Source of the DNA: Mycobacterium sp. E1214
GTDB taxonomy: Bacteria > Actinomycetota > Actinomycetes > Mycobacteriales > Mycobacteriaceae
Reading direction: 5' to 3'
Assembly: GCF_001666755.1 (NCBI RefSeq)
Contig: NZ_LZJC01000164.1
Location: 1-36,332 of the forward strand
Length of the DNA: 36,332 nucleotides
Position 1 is the first letter of the stretch; every line of letters starts with the position of its first letter. The notes under the pieces were generated by a model. The model had not been told where the DNA came from and made no database searches. It worked only from the letters and a program-made list of their open reading frames with translations. Both the position numbers and the translations under genes were made by a program. Below, piece by piece: positions 1 through 7,956 of the stretch.

Positions 1-164
1 GCGTGGGCTTGGTCAGCCGGTGCGCCGACGGTGTAGGCCGCAAATAGGCCCCATGCAATTCCACCAAGCGTCGCGCCGGCCAGAATGGCGCGGCGCCAGG
101 CTTTTTCGTGCATCCACTGCATTGCGCTGATCACGCCTTCTATTTTATTGCCTCGAAGTGACAT
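1..164 (-). CDS. Small membrane protein, 3' part outside window
   Basis: The 5' part of a gene read leftward out of the window; it starts with ATG at 164 and about 54 residues are visible. It is nearly the same protein as the complete copy at 22170-22550 (starts MSLRGNK versus MSHRGNR, then a shared AWRR.ILAGATLGGIAWGLFAAYTVGAP stretch), which shows that the missing part should carry further hydrophobic segments. It lies 51 bases downstream of the stop of the DUF4226-like gene and is probably the last gene of that minus-strand run. No function is recognised; the constant position after DUF4226-like genes suggests a link to their export or action, which is inference. Confidence 0.65.
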   Translation of the reverse strand, partial: MSLRGNKIEGVISAMQWMHEKAWRRAILAGATLGGIAWGLFAAYTVGAPADQAH

Positions 165-378
165 CCTGAGGCGCTCCTCAGATGTGGGTTCTCGGAAGCG
201 ATCAGTCGGGCTAGGTCATTTTCCGATGGGCACGTGTGGTGGGTTGGCGACGTCTCCCAGGTTGACCGACGGGTAGGGGATGACTACGGGTACGGGTATG
301 CGCGCGACGGTTGGAGGGTGCGGCAACGAAGGGGGGAGGTGTGCGGGTGGCGTTGGTTCGTATAGCCCGGGAACCATG
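1..378. repeat. Left arm of a long inverted repeat
   Basis: These 378 bases recur in reverse orientation at 21953-22333. The pair covers the 3' end of a DUF4226-like gene and the start of the small membrane protein gene. By eye only scattered substitutions and one 3-base indel separate the copies. Similarity stops sharply after CCCGGGAACCATG at 378. The left limit is unknown because the window ends. Confidence 0.8.
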
Positions 379-1634
379 GTGTCGGGGAATTCGCCCATCA
401 GTTGTGGGCCGATCATTTGTGAGAACGGCAGTCCGGCTAAGGGGCCGAAGGGTGAGGTGTTGCGGGGCATGATGTGCCCTAGGTCGACGGTGTGGCCGGC
501 GTTGTCGTTGTAGATTTCGATCGCGGGGAAGCTTGATACGGTTCCGCCGGCGATGGGGCCGGTCGGCGTGGGTTTGATGACGAGGTTGCCGTTGACGTTC
601 CACGGGGTGGCCTTGGCGATGTCCTCGCCGCCGGGTGAGAACGGGTCAGCGGCGTGGTACTTGATGAGTACTGCGCCGTTGGGGTTCTGGCTGACTTGGA
701 TATCCGGGATTCCGGCCTGTCTTCTGACTTCTCCGGCTGATTGCATGACGGAGGGATTTTGGCGCGCCACGACGATGCCGTTGTCGTAGTCGGTGTAGAT
801 GGTGACGCGAGATTCCTCTGGACCGGCGTCGGGGTTGAATCCTCGGTTGTCGCCGAGGTTGTCTCCGAAGGGGGTCCAGGCTTTTTCACCGGGGATGAAC
901 AGGTTGGTTCGGACGACTCCTTGGCCGGGAACGGGTTTGATTCGGCCAACGACGATGTTGGGCGGCACTCCGCCGTTTTTGGGGTCGTAGCTGTGCGGGT
1001 CGAGCGCCGCGGCGGTGATCCAGTCGTTGGAGCTGGTGGGTTCGCGTCCGAACAGCTTTTTGAACGCGTCGATCTGGTTGCGCCGCCGGTCGGCTTCGGG
1101 GGTCGGCGCCTCTGGTGGGGGGTCTCCGGATGTGGGGCTCAGTGGCGGTTGCTCTCCGTAAGCTAGGGCGTGATATCCGGCGGTGACTTGCCGTAATTTC
1201 GTTGTGAGGCCTTGGTATTGGGTTTTCGTAGTGTCCAGCTGGCTTTGCATTGCGCCCAGCTGCTGGTCCAGCGTGGCGATGATTAACCGCGCGCCTGCGG
1301 GCGACCGTCCGACGGTCTCGGCTTGGGCTCCGATGACGCGAGCCTGGTCACGAATGACCTTCGAGGCCCCTCGGCCCTGTTGGCCGATCAAGCTGCCCTG
1401 GGCGGCGGCACGGGCGAGCTCTTCGTCCAGGGCCGCGGCCGCGTTCTGGAGCCGTTGATATGAACTCCCCGCGCGGGCCGCCCCTGTGCCTAGCCCGCTG
1501 GCGCCCTCAGGCAGTGTCGGCGTCACGCTTTGCCCGGGGGTGGGTAGTTGCGCACCGGCGCCGCCGCTTGGATAGGTTTCGTGCGCGCGCGTCAGCAGCC
1601 GATCTACTCCGGCGACAAACGCTGCAATACTCAC
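216..1634 (-). CDS. DUF4226-like secreted protein, candidate toxin
   Basis: A 472-residue protein starting at GTG 1634 (VSIAAFVAGV). Residues 1-155 form an Ala/Gln-rich, probably alpha-helical domain with WxG/ESX-substrate character and no signal peptide; I recognise it as resembling mycobacterial DUF4226 proteins. A Pro-rich linker (about 160-180) leads to a compact domain (about 185-400) containing FGREPTSSNDW and VTIYTDYDNGIVVARQNPS, then a Pro-rich tail (TPPAHLPPSLPHPP). The N-terminal domain is shared with the gene at 2157-3410 but the C-terminal parts are unrelated, the pattern of polymorphic toxins. Known: DUF4226 proteins are widespread in mycobacteria and poorly characterised. Inferred: type VII export and effector function. 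No catalytic residues could be assigned, so an adhesin or structural role remains possible. Confidence 0.8.
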   Translation of the reverse strand: MSIAAFVAGVDRLLTRAHETYPSGGAGAQLPTPGQSVTPTLPEGASGLGTGAARAGSSYQRLQNAAAALDEELARAAAQGSLIGQQGRGASKVIRDQARVIGAQAETVGRSPAGARLIIATLDQQLGAMQSQLDTTKTQYQGLTTKLRQVTAGYHALAYGEQPPLSPTSGDPPPEAPTPEADRRRNQIDAFKKLFGREPTSSNDWITAAALDPHSYDPKNGGVPPNIVVGRIKPVPGQGVVRTNLFIPGEKAWTPFGDNLGDNRGFNPDAGPEESRVTIYTDYDNGIVVARQNPSVMQSAGEVRRQAGIPDIQVSQNPNGAVLIKYHAADPFSPGGEDIAKATPWNVNGNLVIKPTPTGPIAGGTVSSFPAIEIYNDNAGHTVDLGHIMPRNTSPFGPLAGLPFSQMIGPQLMGEFPDTMVPGLYEPTPPAHLPPSLPHPPTVARIPVPVVIPYPSVNLGDVANPPHVPIGK

Positions 1635-1781
1635 CTACAAAACTTAACCGCCGCCCTGCTACCACGCCACGGCCACGGCGCAACAATCATGAATTCTTCG
1701 GCCGAGGGGGGTTGTGGTGGTTCTCGTCTCTTCGGGCGCGAGACGGACTGTAAGCACGAACCTGTTCGCCGCTTTGCATCT

Positions 1782-2075
1782 TCAGGTGGGCGGGCCTTGG
1801 GGGGGTTCGTCGTAGAGGGCGAGCTGATCAAACGCCACAAATGCGATTTTCGCTGGGTCGTTTGGTGGGTGGACGCGCACGCTGAGGTTGATGTTGGGAG
1901 TGTCGTCGATCGCGATGACGTCGGTGATGCCCTTCGGTAAGTCTTGTGGGTATCCCGCGTCGTTTGTTGGCACGTCGGTCAAGAGGCGGAGCCTTTTTCC
2001 TGACAGACCGGTTGTGTCATAGCGGAATTGCCGGAATGAGGGTCCCTTTTCGGGTGTGTGTTGAACCGGAGTCAT
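1782..2075 (-). CDS. Small conserved protein, paralogue of 3827-4096
   Basis: A 97-residue acidic protein with no signal peptide or membrane segment. It aligns with the protein at 3827-4096 over FRYDTTGLSGKRLRLL, the DAG.. turn, an IDDTP motif and a C-terminal F.QLALYDE. It lies between the two DUF4226-like genes on the same strand, 147 bases ahead of the 216-1634 gene, so each DUF4226-like gene has one such protein encoded upstream. That pairing would fit an immunity protein, a dedicated chaperone or a regulator. I do not recognise the family; the role is inference from position. Confidence 0.65.
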   Translation of the reverse strand: MTPVQHTPEKGPSFRQFRYDTTGLSGKRLRLLTDVPTNDAGYPQDLPKGITDVIAIDDTPNINLSVRVHPPNDPAKIAFVAFDQLALYDEPPQGPPT

Positions 2076-2156
2076 GCTTTGATCATCCTCTGGAGTGCTG
2101 ACAATAGAGGGTGTGCCCTTGCCTTTGTGGGGCGTGATCTTGGTCGCTGCGCGAGT

Positions 2157-3410
2157 TTAGTGCTGGCTTGCAGGGCCTTCATTCCATTCGTCTTCCGGGG
2201 TCTCTGTCGGCCAGTGCTTGTGAGCGTGCGGTGGAGGTATGACGTGTGGTCCAAAGGGTATTGATGGGCCGCCTGGCAACGGGAACCCCTTACCTCCTCC
2301 CTCGGCTGGAGGCCCCGCTGACCGAGGTGCTGGTGGCTCTGTTACGTGCGGCTTAGGTACTGGCGGTTCATTCGGAAGGGTTGAGGAAGGTGATGGACGT
2401 ATCGGCGGTAGTGGGGGCGGATGCTCCGGGTCGAGGCCGTGAGTTTGGTTGACGCTGGCACGACTGGCGGTCGATCGCTCCACGATGGTGTTGTACAAAT
2501 CGTCGCCGGTGAGTCCTTGGGCTTGGTACTTCGCTTTCACTTGCTCCCACGACATGTTCGGGTCCGATTTGTTCAGGCCTTCGGCATCGGCCCTATTGCT
2601 GGAGATGTCGCGAATCCAGGTCCGTAGCGCATTACGTTGTTCGAACATAATTTTTGCTCGTTGTTCGGCGTTGAGTCCTTGCTTGATGAGTTGTTCGTTG
2701 AGTTCGCGCATGCGCAGTTCACCGTTGAGGTAAACGGTGCGGGCTTCTTCGTCAGGTAGTGAGCCGGGGGTGTAGTTGGGTAGTCCTAGCCGACTGACCG
2801 GCTCGGGGAGCTGCCCATCGGTAGGGGTGTCCGGCTGGTCGGGGGCTTGTTTCCAGCCGTGGCCGGCGGCCTGGATGTGGCCGTTGGGTTTACCGGAATG
2901 CGAGGGCGGTTCGGTCGGGGAGCCTTTCGCTCCGTTGGACAGCGTCTGGTATTCGGAGGCGGTGTGACGCAAGCTGGCCGAAACGGCCTGGTTCTGGGTC
3001 TTCGTGGTGTTCAGCTGGTTGTGCATTGCGGCTAGCTGCTGGTCCATCGCGGCGATGATTAACCGTGCACCCGCGGGCGACCGTCCGACGGTCTCGGCCT
3101 GGGCTCCGATGACGCGAGCCTGGTCAACAATCAGCTTCGAAGCACCACGGCCCTGCTGACCGATCAAGCCACCCTGGGCGGTGGCACGCGCGAGCTCCTG
3201 GTCCAAATCCGCGGCCGCGAGCTGGAGCCGTTGGTATAAGCTGCCCGCCCGGGCGGCCCTGGCGCCCAGCCCGCTCGCGCCCGCAGGCAGTGTCGGCGTC
3301 GCACTAGACCCCGGGGTGGGCAATTGCGCACCTGCGCCGCCACTTGGGTACATCTCTTGAGCGCGCGCCAGCAGCCGATTCACACCGGCCACAAACGCTG
3401 CAACACTCAC
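2157..3410 (-). CDS. DUF4226-like secreted protein, second copy
   Basis: A 417-residue protein. I place the start at GTG 3410 (VSVAAFVAGVNRL) because it aligns exactly with the start of the paralogue at 1634; an upstream TTG at 3434 would add only eight residues that are untranslated sequence in the paralogue. Residues 1-150 closely match the paralogue (VIGAQAETVGRSPAGARLII is shared). From about residue 165 it diverges: a charged helical segment (LNEQLIKQGLNAEQRAKIMFEQ, WIRDISSNRAD, YNTIVERS) replaces the other C-terminal domain and is followed by a long Pro-rich tail. Shared delivery-like domain plus exchanged C-terminus suggests a toxin family; no active site is recognised. Confidence 0.78.
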   Translation of the reverse strand: MSVAAFVAGVNRLLARAQEMYPSGGAGAQLPTPGSSATPTLPAGASGLGARAARAGSLYQRLQLAAADLDQELARATAQGGLIGQQGRGASKLIVDQARVIGAQAETVGRSPAGARLIIAAMDQQLAAMHNQLNTTKTQNQAVSASLRHTASEYQTLSNGAKGSPTEPPSHSGKPNGHIQAAGHGWKQAPDQPDTPTDGQLPEPVSRLGLPNYTPGSLPDEEARTVYLNGELRMRELNEQLIKQGLNAEQRAKIMFEQRNALRTWIRDISSNRADAEGLNKSDPNMSWEQVKAKYQAQGLTGDDLYNTIVERSTASRASVNQTHGLDPEHPPPLPPIRPSPSSTLPNEPPVPKPHVTEPPAPRSAGPPAEGGGKGFPLPGGPSIPFGPHVIPPPHAHKHWPTETPEDEWNEGPASQH

Positions 3411-3826
3411 CCACAAAACGTAACCGCCGCCCAACTACCACGCCACGGCCGCGGAGTGGCAATTATCAACGCAGGGCCGAGACGATGCGGCAGCACTAGC
3501 AAGCCACGGAGCGCCCTGTTTCGGGAAGGCCGGGCGGGTGTCGGCCCGGGTCGAAAAGCCGTATCGACACCCTCGACGCGCGATACGGGCTGGGCTGCGT
3601 CAGCTGGTCAAGGGGTCTTCGATCAAGCCGCGGGCGCGCGCCGGTATGGATCAACATCGTCCGAGCTGGCCGGCGCCCGAACGCCGAACGGATAGACGTG
3701 AGCCGTTGGCCAGTGTTGAGGATCGACGCAATCAATTTTGGCAGCAGGTAACTCGAACCGGGAATGTCGCGGCGATTGTGGATGCGCTTGCGAACGTCGT
3801 TCTTTGCCGTCCGTGGTCAAGGCGTG
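3411..3826. other. Intergenic region upstream of DUF4226-like gene
   Basis: No convincing gene in 416 bases. The part next to the gene (about 3411-3455) resembles the same stretch upstream of the paralogue (about 1635-1680), including ACCACGCCACGGCC, so the duplication included a leader or promoter. The remaining sequence has only short high-GC chance reading frames. Confidence 0.5.
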
Positions 3827-4096
3827 CTATTGCGCTTCGTCGTAGAAAGCGAGCTGACGAAACTCGACACGCCCCACACTGTCAGGCTGGCCCAACGGGT
3901 GCACAGTGAGGTCATGCGTCACACTGGGCGTGTCGTCGAGACAGATTACGGCGCTGACACCGATGAGGCCTTCTTGGATATGGCCGGCATCACTGGTGGG
4001 CAGTTCGTCAACGAGCCTCATCTGCTTGCCAAGCAGGCCCGTGGCGTCATACCGGAAGTGGTAAACGTTCACGTCAGGTTCTTTGTGGTCGGCCAT
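3827..4096 (-). CDS. Small conserved protein, paralogue of 1782-2075
   Basis: An 89-residue protein if started at ATG 4096 (MADHKEP), which gives an N-terminus of similar length to the paralogue; GGGAG lies 11 bases upstream. ATG 4114 and a start at 4129 are in frame alternatives. It shares FRYDATGL.GKQMRLV, DAG, a DDTPS motif and F.QLAFYDE with the 97-residue protein at 1782-2075. It is the first gene of the minus-strand run that continues with the DUF4226-like gene 416 bases downstream. No membrane segment or signal peptide. Family and function are unrecognised; a role tied to the neighbouring secreted protein is inferred. Confidence 0.6.
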   Translation of the reverse strand: MADHKEPDVNVYHFRYDATGLLGKQMRLVDELPTSDAGHIQEGLIGVSAVICLDDTPSVTHDLTVHPLGQPDSVGRVEFRQLAFYDEAQ

Positions 4097-4139
4097 CGTC
4101 GTCGCATCTCCCATCTCTAACCTCTGCAACGCCCGAATT

Positions 4140-4335
4140 CGCCGCGGACTGCCCGGACTCCCGTCACCCAGCCCATTTCGCCCGGCGACGCGACCGGTTG
4201 GTCAAAGTCGTTAACGTGGGAAGCTGTTGAGAGCCCGAGGTCGGCTGCTGCTGCGAGCATTCGGGCGTCATAGGTTATGACCGCGCGTAATGAATTGCCG
4301 GCTCGCCGTGCCGGTGGATGGGTGGTGTCCGCCAT
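4140..4335 (-). pseudogene. Possible remnant of a VapC/PIN toxin C-terminus
   Basis: The minus-strand frame contains LRAVITYDARMLAAAADLGL, which resembles the C-terminal end of PIN-domain toxins, where a conserved Asp sits in a T.D..L..AA...G motif. No upstream frame supplies the first PIN motif with its acidic residues, and no antitoxin gene is present, so if real it is a dead fragment. The assignment rests on one short motif. Confidence 0.3.
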
Positions 4336-4389
4336 CGACGATCCCGTCCTCGATCAAAGCTCCGGATCGCCGTAATCTACCAGTGCACA

Positions 4390-4902
4390 TCATAAGTGAG
4401 CCACGAACTCTGAACTGTAGTATTCGAGCGGAGATTGGGAGTGCGGGTTCGGCCGCTGGACACTCACCCAAATACCGGTGGTCCCCGGCTCGACCAAACA
4501 TTGCCGCAACATCGTCGCCTCACCACGCGCGTCAAGGTCTATTTCGGAGGAGACGGTGCCGGGATCTCCTTCTCCGCAACCAGCTGACGTTGGGCGGGGC
4601 AACTCGATCAACGTTGCTTGGTAGTGGCCGCCCGGCTGGTCCGTGTTCAGCAAGTGGATCTCTGCATAGACAGCCGATCCAGTGGTCCGTATTGCGGTCA
4701 TGCCAGAAGCGAAGCCCTCGCGAGTGATCCGAGGGCTGACGGAGGCTTGGCTGAAATCGCAATGCCGCAGAACTGATTTCAGAGGAACCGCCGTCGCGGT
4801 ACTCGGAGCAGCCGTGGCGATCTCGACATTCGCGGCTGGAGCCACAAAGAACGTCAAGAGCGCTGTCGTCACATACAACTGACGGTTGCCGATCGCGTGG
4901 GC
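4390..4902 (-). CDS. Secreted protein of unknown function
   Basis: A 170-residue protein with an N-terminal signal sequence: a short polar start, hydrophobic core (LYVTTALLTFFVAPAA) and a likely cleavage near TAAPST. The start is placed at ATG 4902 because AGGAGAG lies eight bases upstream; a GTG at 4914 is an alternative. The mature part has three Cys residues (in RHCDFS, AGCGEG and RQCLVE) and a beta-rich appearance ending in YYSSEFVAHL. It starts 52 bases after the TetR gene on the same strand and may be cotranscribed with it, across from the MmpL gene. Probably periplasmic or cell-wall located; no enzymatic motif is seen. Confidence 0.7.
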   Translation of the reverse strand, partial: AHAIGNRQLYVTTALLTFFVAPAANVEIATAAPSTATAVPLKSVLRHCDFSQASVSPRITREGFASGMTAIRTTGSAVYAEIHLLNTDQPGGHYQATLIELPRPTSAGCGEGDPGTVSSEIDLDARGEATMLRQCLVEPGTTGIWVSVQRPNPHSQSPLEYYSSEFVAHL

Positions 4903-4954
4903 CATGAGCTGCACTCTCCTGGCGTTCGTTCAGACATGCCTGCGGCCCGCAGCA

Positions 4955-5569
4955 TTAACTATCTGCTGGTGCCTTAAGCCCTTCAAGGGCGCACAAGACA
5001 GCAAGCTCCACCTCGTCCGAGGCGTTGTCCGGGTCGCTAGACGCGGCGATGTATAAGATTGCATTAGAAAAAACACTGAAAAAGATCTCGACAGTGGCGT
5101 CGATCGGAACTTTACGTGCGAAACCTTTTGCTATGAATTCCTTCAACGTGGCACGAAGAAAGGGAAGGGCCGTCTCTTCATCTAGGGCCTTCACGCCTTC
5201 CCACCCCAAAACACCCATTACTTGGCGGAGCAGTGCTCGGGCGTCGTCATCGTTGACGTAGCTGCGTAGGAATAGCCGCAGCGCCATGGCGACTCGATCC
5301 CAAGGGTCGCCGGTAGACGTGGCCATTGAGGTGATGACCTTGCGCACGATTACTTCCTGACTAGCGCGGTAAACCTCAACAAAGATCTGACGCTTGTCGC
5401 GGAAGTGGTGGTAAACCGCGCCTTTGCTCGCTTCAGCCTCCTGGGCGATCTCATCAACTGAAGTCTCATAGAAGCCGTTCGCGATGAACAGCGTTTTCGC
5501 CGCATCGAGGACGGCGGCACGTGTTTGAGCGGCATACTTCTCACGTCGGCCGGGTTTGGTGCCGGTCAC
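4955..5569 (-). CDS. TetR-family transcriptional regulator
   Basis: A 204-residue protein of normal TetR length, started at GTG 5569. The N-terminal DNA-binding domain is typical: AAVLDAAKTLFIANGFYETS, then a helix-turn-helix with VDEIAQEAEASKGAVYHHF (about residues 38-56) and the usual DK..IF after it. The C-terminal two thirds are helical and would form the ligand-binding and dimer domain. The gene is divergent from the MMPL transporter with 125 bases between them containing a palindrome (5604-5618), so it most likely represses both itself and the transporter operon and is released by a transported or toxic compound. Ligand unknown. Confidence 0.9.
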   Translation of the reverse strand: MTGTKPGRREKYAAQTRAAVLDAAKTLFIANGFYETSVDEIAQEAEASKGAVYHHFRDKRQIFVEVYRASQEVIVRKVITSMATSTGDPWDRVAMALRLFLRSYVNDDDARALLRQVMGVLGWEGVKALDEETALPFLRATLKEFIAKGFARKVPIDATVEIFFSVFSNAILYIAASSDPDNASDEVELAVLCALEGLKAPADS

Positions 5570-5603
5570 GGTCGCAATACTACTGGCCTCCTTCCGAATG
5601 TTT

Positions 5604-5618
5604 CCGACTGTAAGTCGG
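5604..5618. promoter_or_regulatory. Palindromic operator between tetR and mmpL
   Basis: CCGACT and its exact complement AGTCGG are separated by GTA, a 15-base dyad in the divergent intergenic region. It starts 35 bases upstream of the tetR start and ends 76 bases before the mmpL start. Position, symmetry and a TetR gene next to it make it the likely TetR binding site. Confidence 0.6.
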
Positions 5619-5694
5619 TGGGCATATATCAGTCTGCCACACTGCGCGGCTGAGGCACCAGCGCCTGAGCATCGAATCGTGATCGGGAGTTGCC

Positions 5695-7908
5695 ATGTTT
5701 AATGCGCTAGTCAGGTGGATGGGTCATCGGCGCGGCATCGTGCTCGTTAGCGCAGGTCTTCTGGTGGCCCTGGCTGCAGTGGCGAGCGTGGGCTTGCATG
5801 CGAGGTTGACAAGCGGGTGGAACGACTGGGACGACCCGAGTGCCGGCAATGTGCAGGCGCGCAGCGTTATCGAGCAAGCCACCGGTATCGACAGTCTTCA
5901 GGGTTATGCGTTGTTGGTGCGTACTGATCAACACATCGACGCGTCGCTACCGCCTCCGCCAAGGGTGCAGGCCGCCATCGACATCCTTCGCCATCGCCGT
6001 GAAGTACGGCAGGTCCTCGACTATCACTCTGCTGCGAATCCGGCGCTCATCTCGCGTGACGGTCACCAAACTGTCTTATTGGCGAAGGTTGGGCGGGTAG
6101 TTGAGAAGGAGGTGGTGTCTGAACTCCAGAAACAACTCGCCGACAACCCTGATTTAGCGGGACACGTTCGCCTCGGCGGTCCGACGGTTGCCGACGTTCA
6201 GGGCGCCGAAGTGGTGATTCATGACTTGACCTTTGCGGAGATGATTGTTTTTCCGCTGCTCTTCGGACTGCTCATCATCATCTTCAGAGGCGTCGTCGCC
6301 GCGCTGGTCGCGTTGGTGGGCGGTGCGACTTGCGTCCTGCTGGCTTTACTTGGAATGCGCATAGTGCTGCAGTTCACGGCCATGTCGGTGTACGGTTTGA
6401 ATCTTACGTTTGCACTTGGCTTAGGTCTTTCCATCGATTTCAGCCTGTTGATCGTCTCGCGCTTTCGCCAGCAATTAGTCGGTGCCAGCGATGCGACTGC
6501 AGCGCTTCGCGCCACAATGGTTACGGCTGGGCGCACGGTGCTGTTCTCTGGGTTGACTATTGCCTCGGCGCTGTTAGGCTTGCTGATTTTCCCGCAAGAA
6601 GTGTTGCACTCAATGGGCATCGCCGGCATCTTAGTTACCGCTTCGGCGCTGTGTTACGCGCTTCTAATCTTACCCGCAATCCTTTCCGCGTTGGGCGGCA
6701 GAATTGAGCTATTCGCTCCCTTGCGGTGGCAGCGCCGAGACCAGGATCCCACTGCGGCACGATGGCGGCGCATCGCTGACCGCGTCATGCGCCGGCCCGC
6801 CTTATCGGCCATGCTTGCAGCAGCAGCTTTAATGTTGCTGGCGTCCCCACTGCTCGACGTTCGTTTCACCAGCATCCTTACACCGGATTCTTTGCCCGCT
6901 GCGGTGTCTTCCGGTCAAGTCGCACAGGCGATGAATCGCGATTTCTCGGCTCCGATCAGTGATGAAGAACAAATCATTGTCGACGCACCTGCCGATGCCG
7001 GGGCCGACGTGGGAACTCTCGCGAACAAAGTGAGGGCCGTGGCCGGGGTGGCCTCGGTTGCGCCACCACGGTTGTTGGACGACAGGCACTGGCTGATCGC
7101 TATGACGCCGGGTGGCGCGCCTATTTCCGCTGCTTCTCGGGCCACTATCGACCGCGTAGAACGACTTGCCTCGCCGTACGGATTCCGGCTGACAGGCCCC
7201 ACCGCTGACGCACTGGCGCTAAACAGGAGCTTGGGCAAGCACTTGTTGCCCGCCGCGGCGGTGTTGATGGCCGCAACGATCTTAGTTTTGTTCATGATGA
7301 CGCGTTCGGTGGTCCTGCCCGCGAAAGCGGTCGTCATGAATGCCCTGTCCCTCGGCGCAGCGCTTGGCAGCGTCGCCTTTGTGTTCCAAGAAGGCCATCT
7401 TGCTGGGCTGCTGGGAGCCGCTAAGCAGGACGCTTTGGATTCGACCTCGCCGATCGTGCTGGCCGCTGTAGCGTTCGGCTTGTCGACCGACTACGGGGTG
7501 TTTTTGTTGGGTCGCATTAAGGAGTCACATGATGACGGAGAGGATAATCGTGAAGCCGTCGCTACCGGCTATAAGCACACTGGTCGCATCGTGACCTCGG
7601 CGGCCGGCCTCCTCTGTCTATCAATGTCGGCGTTGCTGTTCTCGCGCGTCGTGTTTGTTAAAGAGTTGGGCCTCGGGGCGACTTTGGCCGTCATCTTGGA
7701 TGCCACCATCGTCCGAGCCGTTCTTGTTCCTTCTTTGATGACGTTGCTCGGTCACCGTAATTGGTGGGCGCCCAGTCTCTTACGGACACTGCACGCTCGC
7801 CTGAGTCCGCGTCGGTCAGACTCAGCACCGGGCGCCAACGCCGGGCCGGGGGAAAAACAAGTCACGCCTGCGAACGAGAAGGCGTTTGGTGAGAGTCCTT
7901 ACGCATAG
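5695..7908 (+). CDS. MMPL/RND-family membrane transporter
   Basis: A 737-residue integral membrane protein made of two repeated halves, each with an extracytoplasmic domain and a block of membrane helices. One TM helix starts near residue 13. A helix cluster (about 178-335) holds GLSIDFSLLIVSRFRQ (Asp about 248), and a second cluster (about 505-690) holds FGLSTDYGVFLLGRIKE (Asp 599, Tyr 600). These Asp/Tyr motifs are the proton-relay signature of MmpL and related RND exporters. It is shorter than the lipid-exporting MmpL proteins (about 950 residues) and matches the smaller MMPL transporters of actinomycetes. ATG start with GGGAG just upstream. Likely exports a lipid, drug or polyketide-like compound under TetR control. 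Confidence 0.9.
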   Translation: MFNALVRWMGHRRGIVLVSAGLLVALAAVASVGLHARLTSGWNDWDDPSAGNVQARSVIEQATGIDSLQGYALLVRTDQHIDASLPPPPRVQAAIDILRHRREVRQVLDYHSAANPALISRDGHQTVLLAKVGRVVEKEVVSELQKQLADNPDLAGHVRLGGPTVADVQGAEVVIHDLTFAEMIVFPLLFGLLIIIFRGVVAALVALVGGATCVLLALLGMRIVLQFTAMSVYGLNLTFALGLGLSIDFSLLIVSRFRQQLVGASDATAALRATMVTAGRTVLFSGLTIASALLGLLIFPQEVLHSMGIAGILVTASALCYALLILPAILSALGGRIELFAPLRWQRRDQDPTAARWRRIADRVMRRPALSAMLAAAALMLLASPLLDVRFTSILTPDSLPAAVSSGQVAQAMNRDFSAPISDEEQIIVDAPADAGADVGTLANKVRAVAGVASVAPPRLLDDRHWLIAMTPGGAPISAASRATIDRVERLASPYGFRLTGPTADALALNRSLGKHLLPAAAVLMAATILVLFMMTRSVVLPAKAVVMNALSLGAALGSVAFVFQEGHLAGLLGAAKQDALDSTSPIVLAAVAFGLSTDYGVFLLGRIKESHDDGEDNREAVATGYKHTGRIVTSAAGLLCLSMSALLFSRVVFVKELGLGATLAVILDATIVRAVLVPSLMTLLGHRNWWAPSLLRTLHARLSPRRSDSAPGANAGPGEKQVTPANEKAFGESPYA

Positions 7909-7956
7909 AACGCATCCACGCTTCAGTGGTTGCGCTGATACTCCGGGAGATGACCT

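Noticed and set aside
3496..3735. 79-residue minus-strand frame in the intergenic region
   Set aside because: No conserved motif, no ribosome site, and Arg-rich composition of a chance frame.
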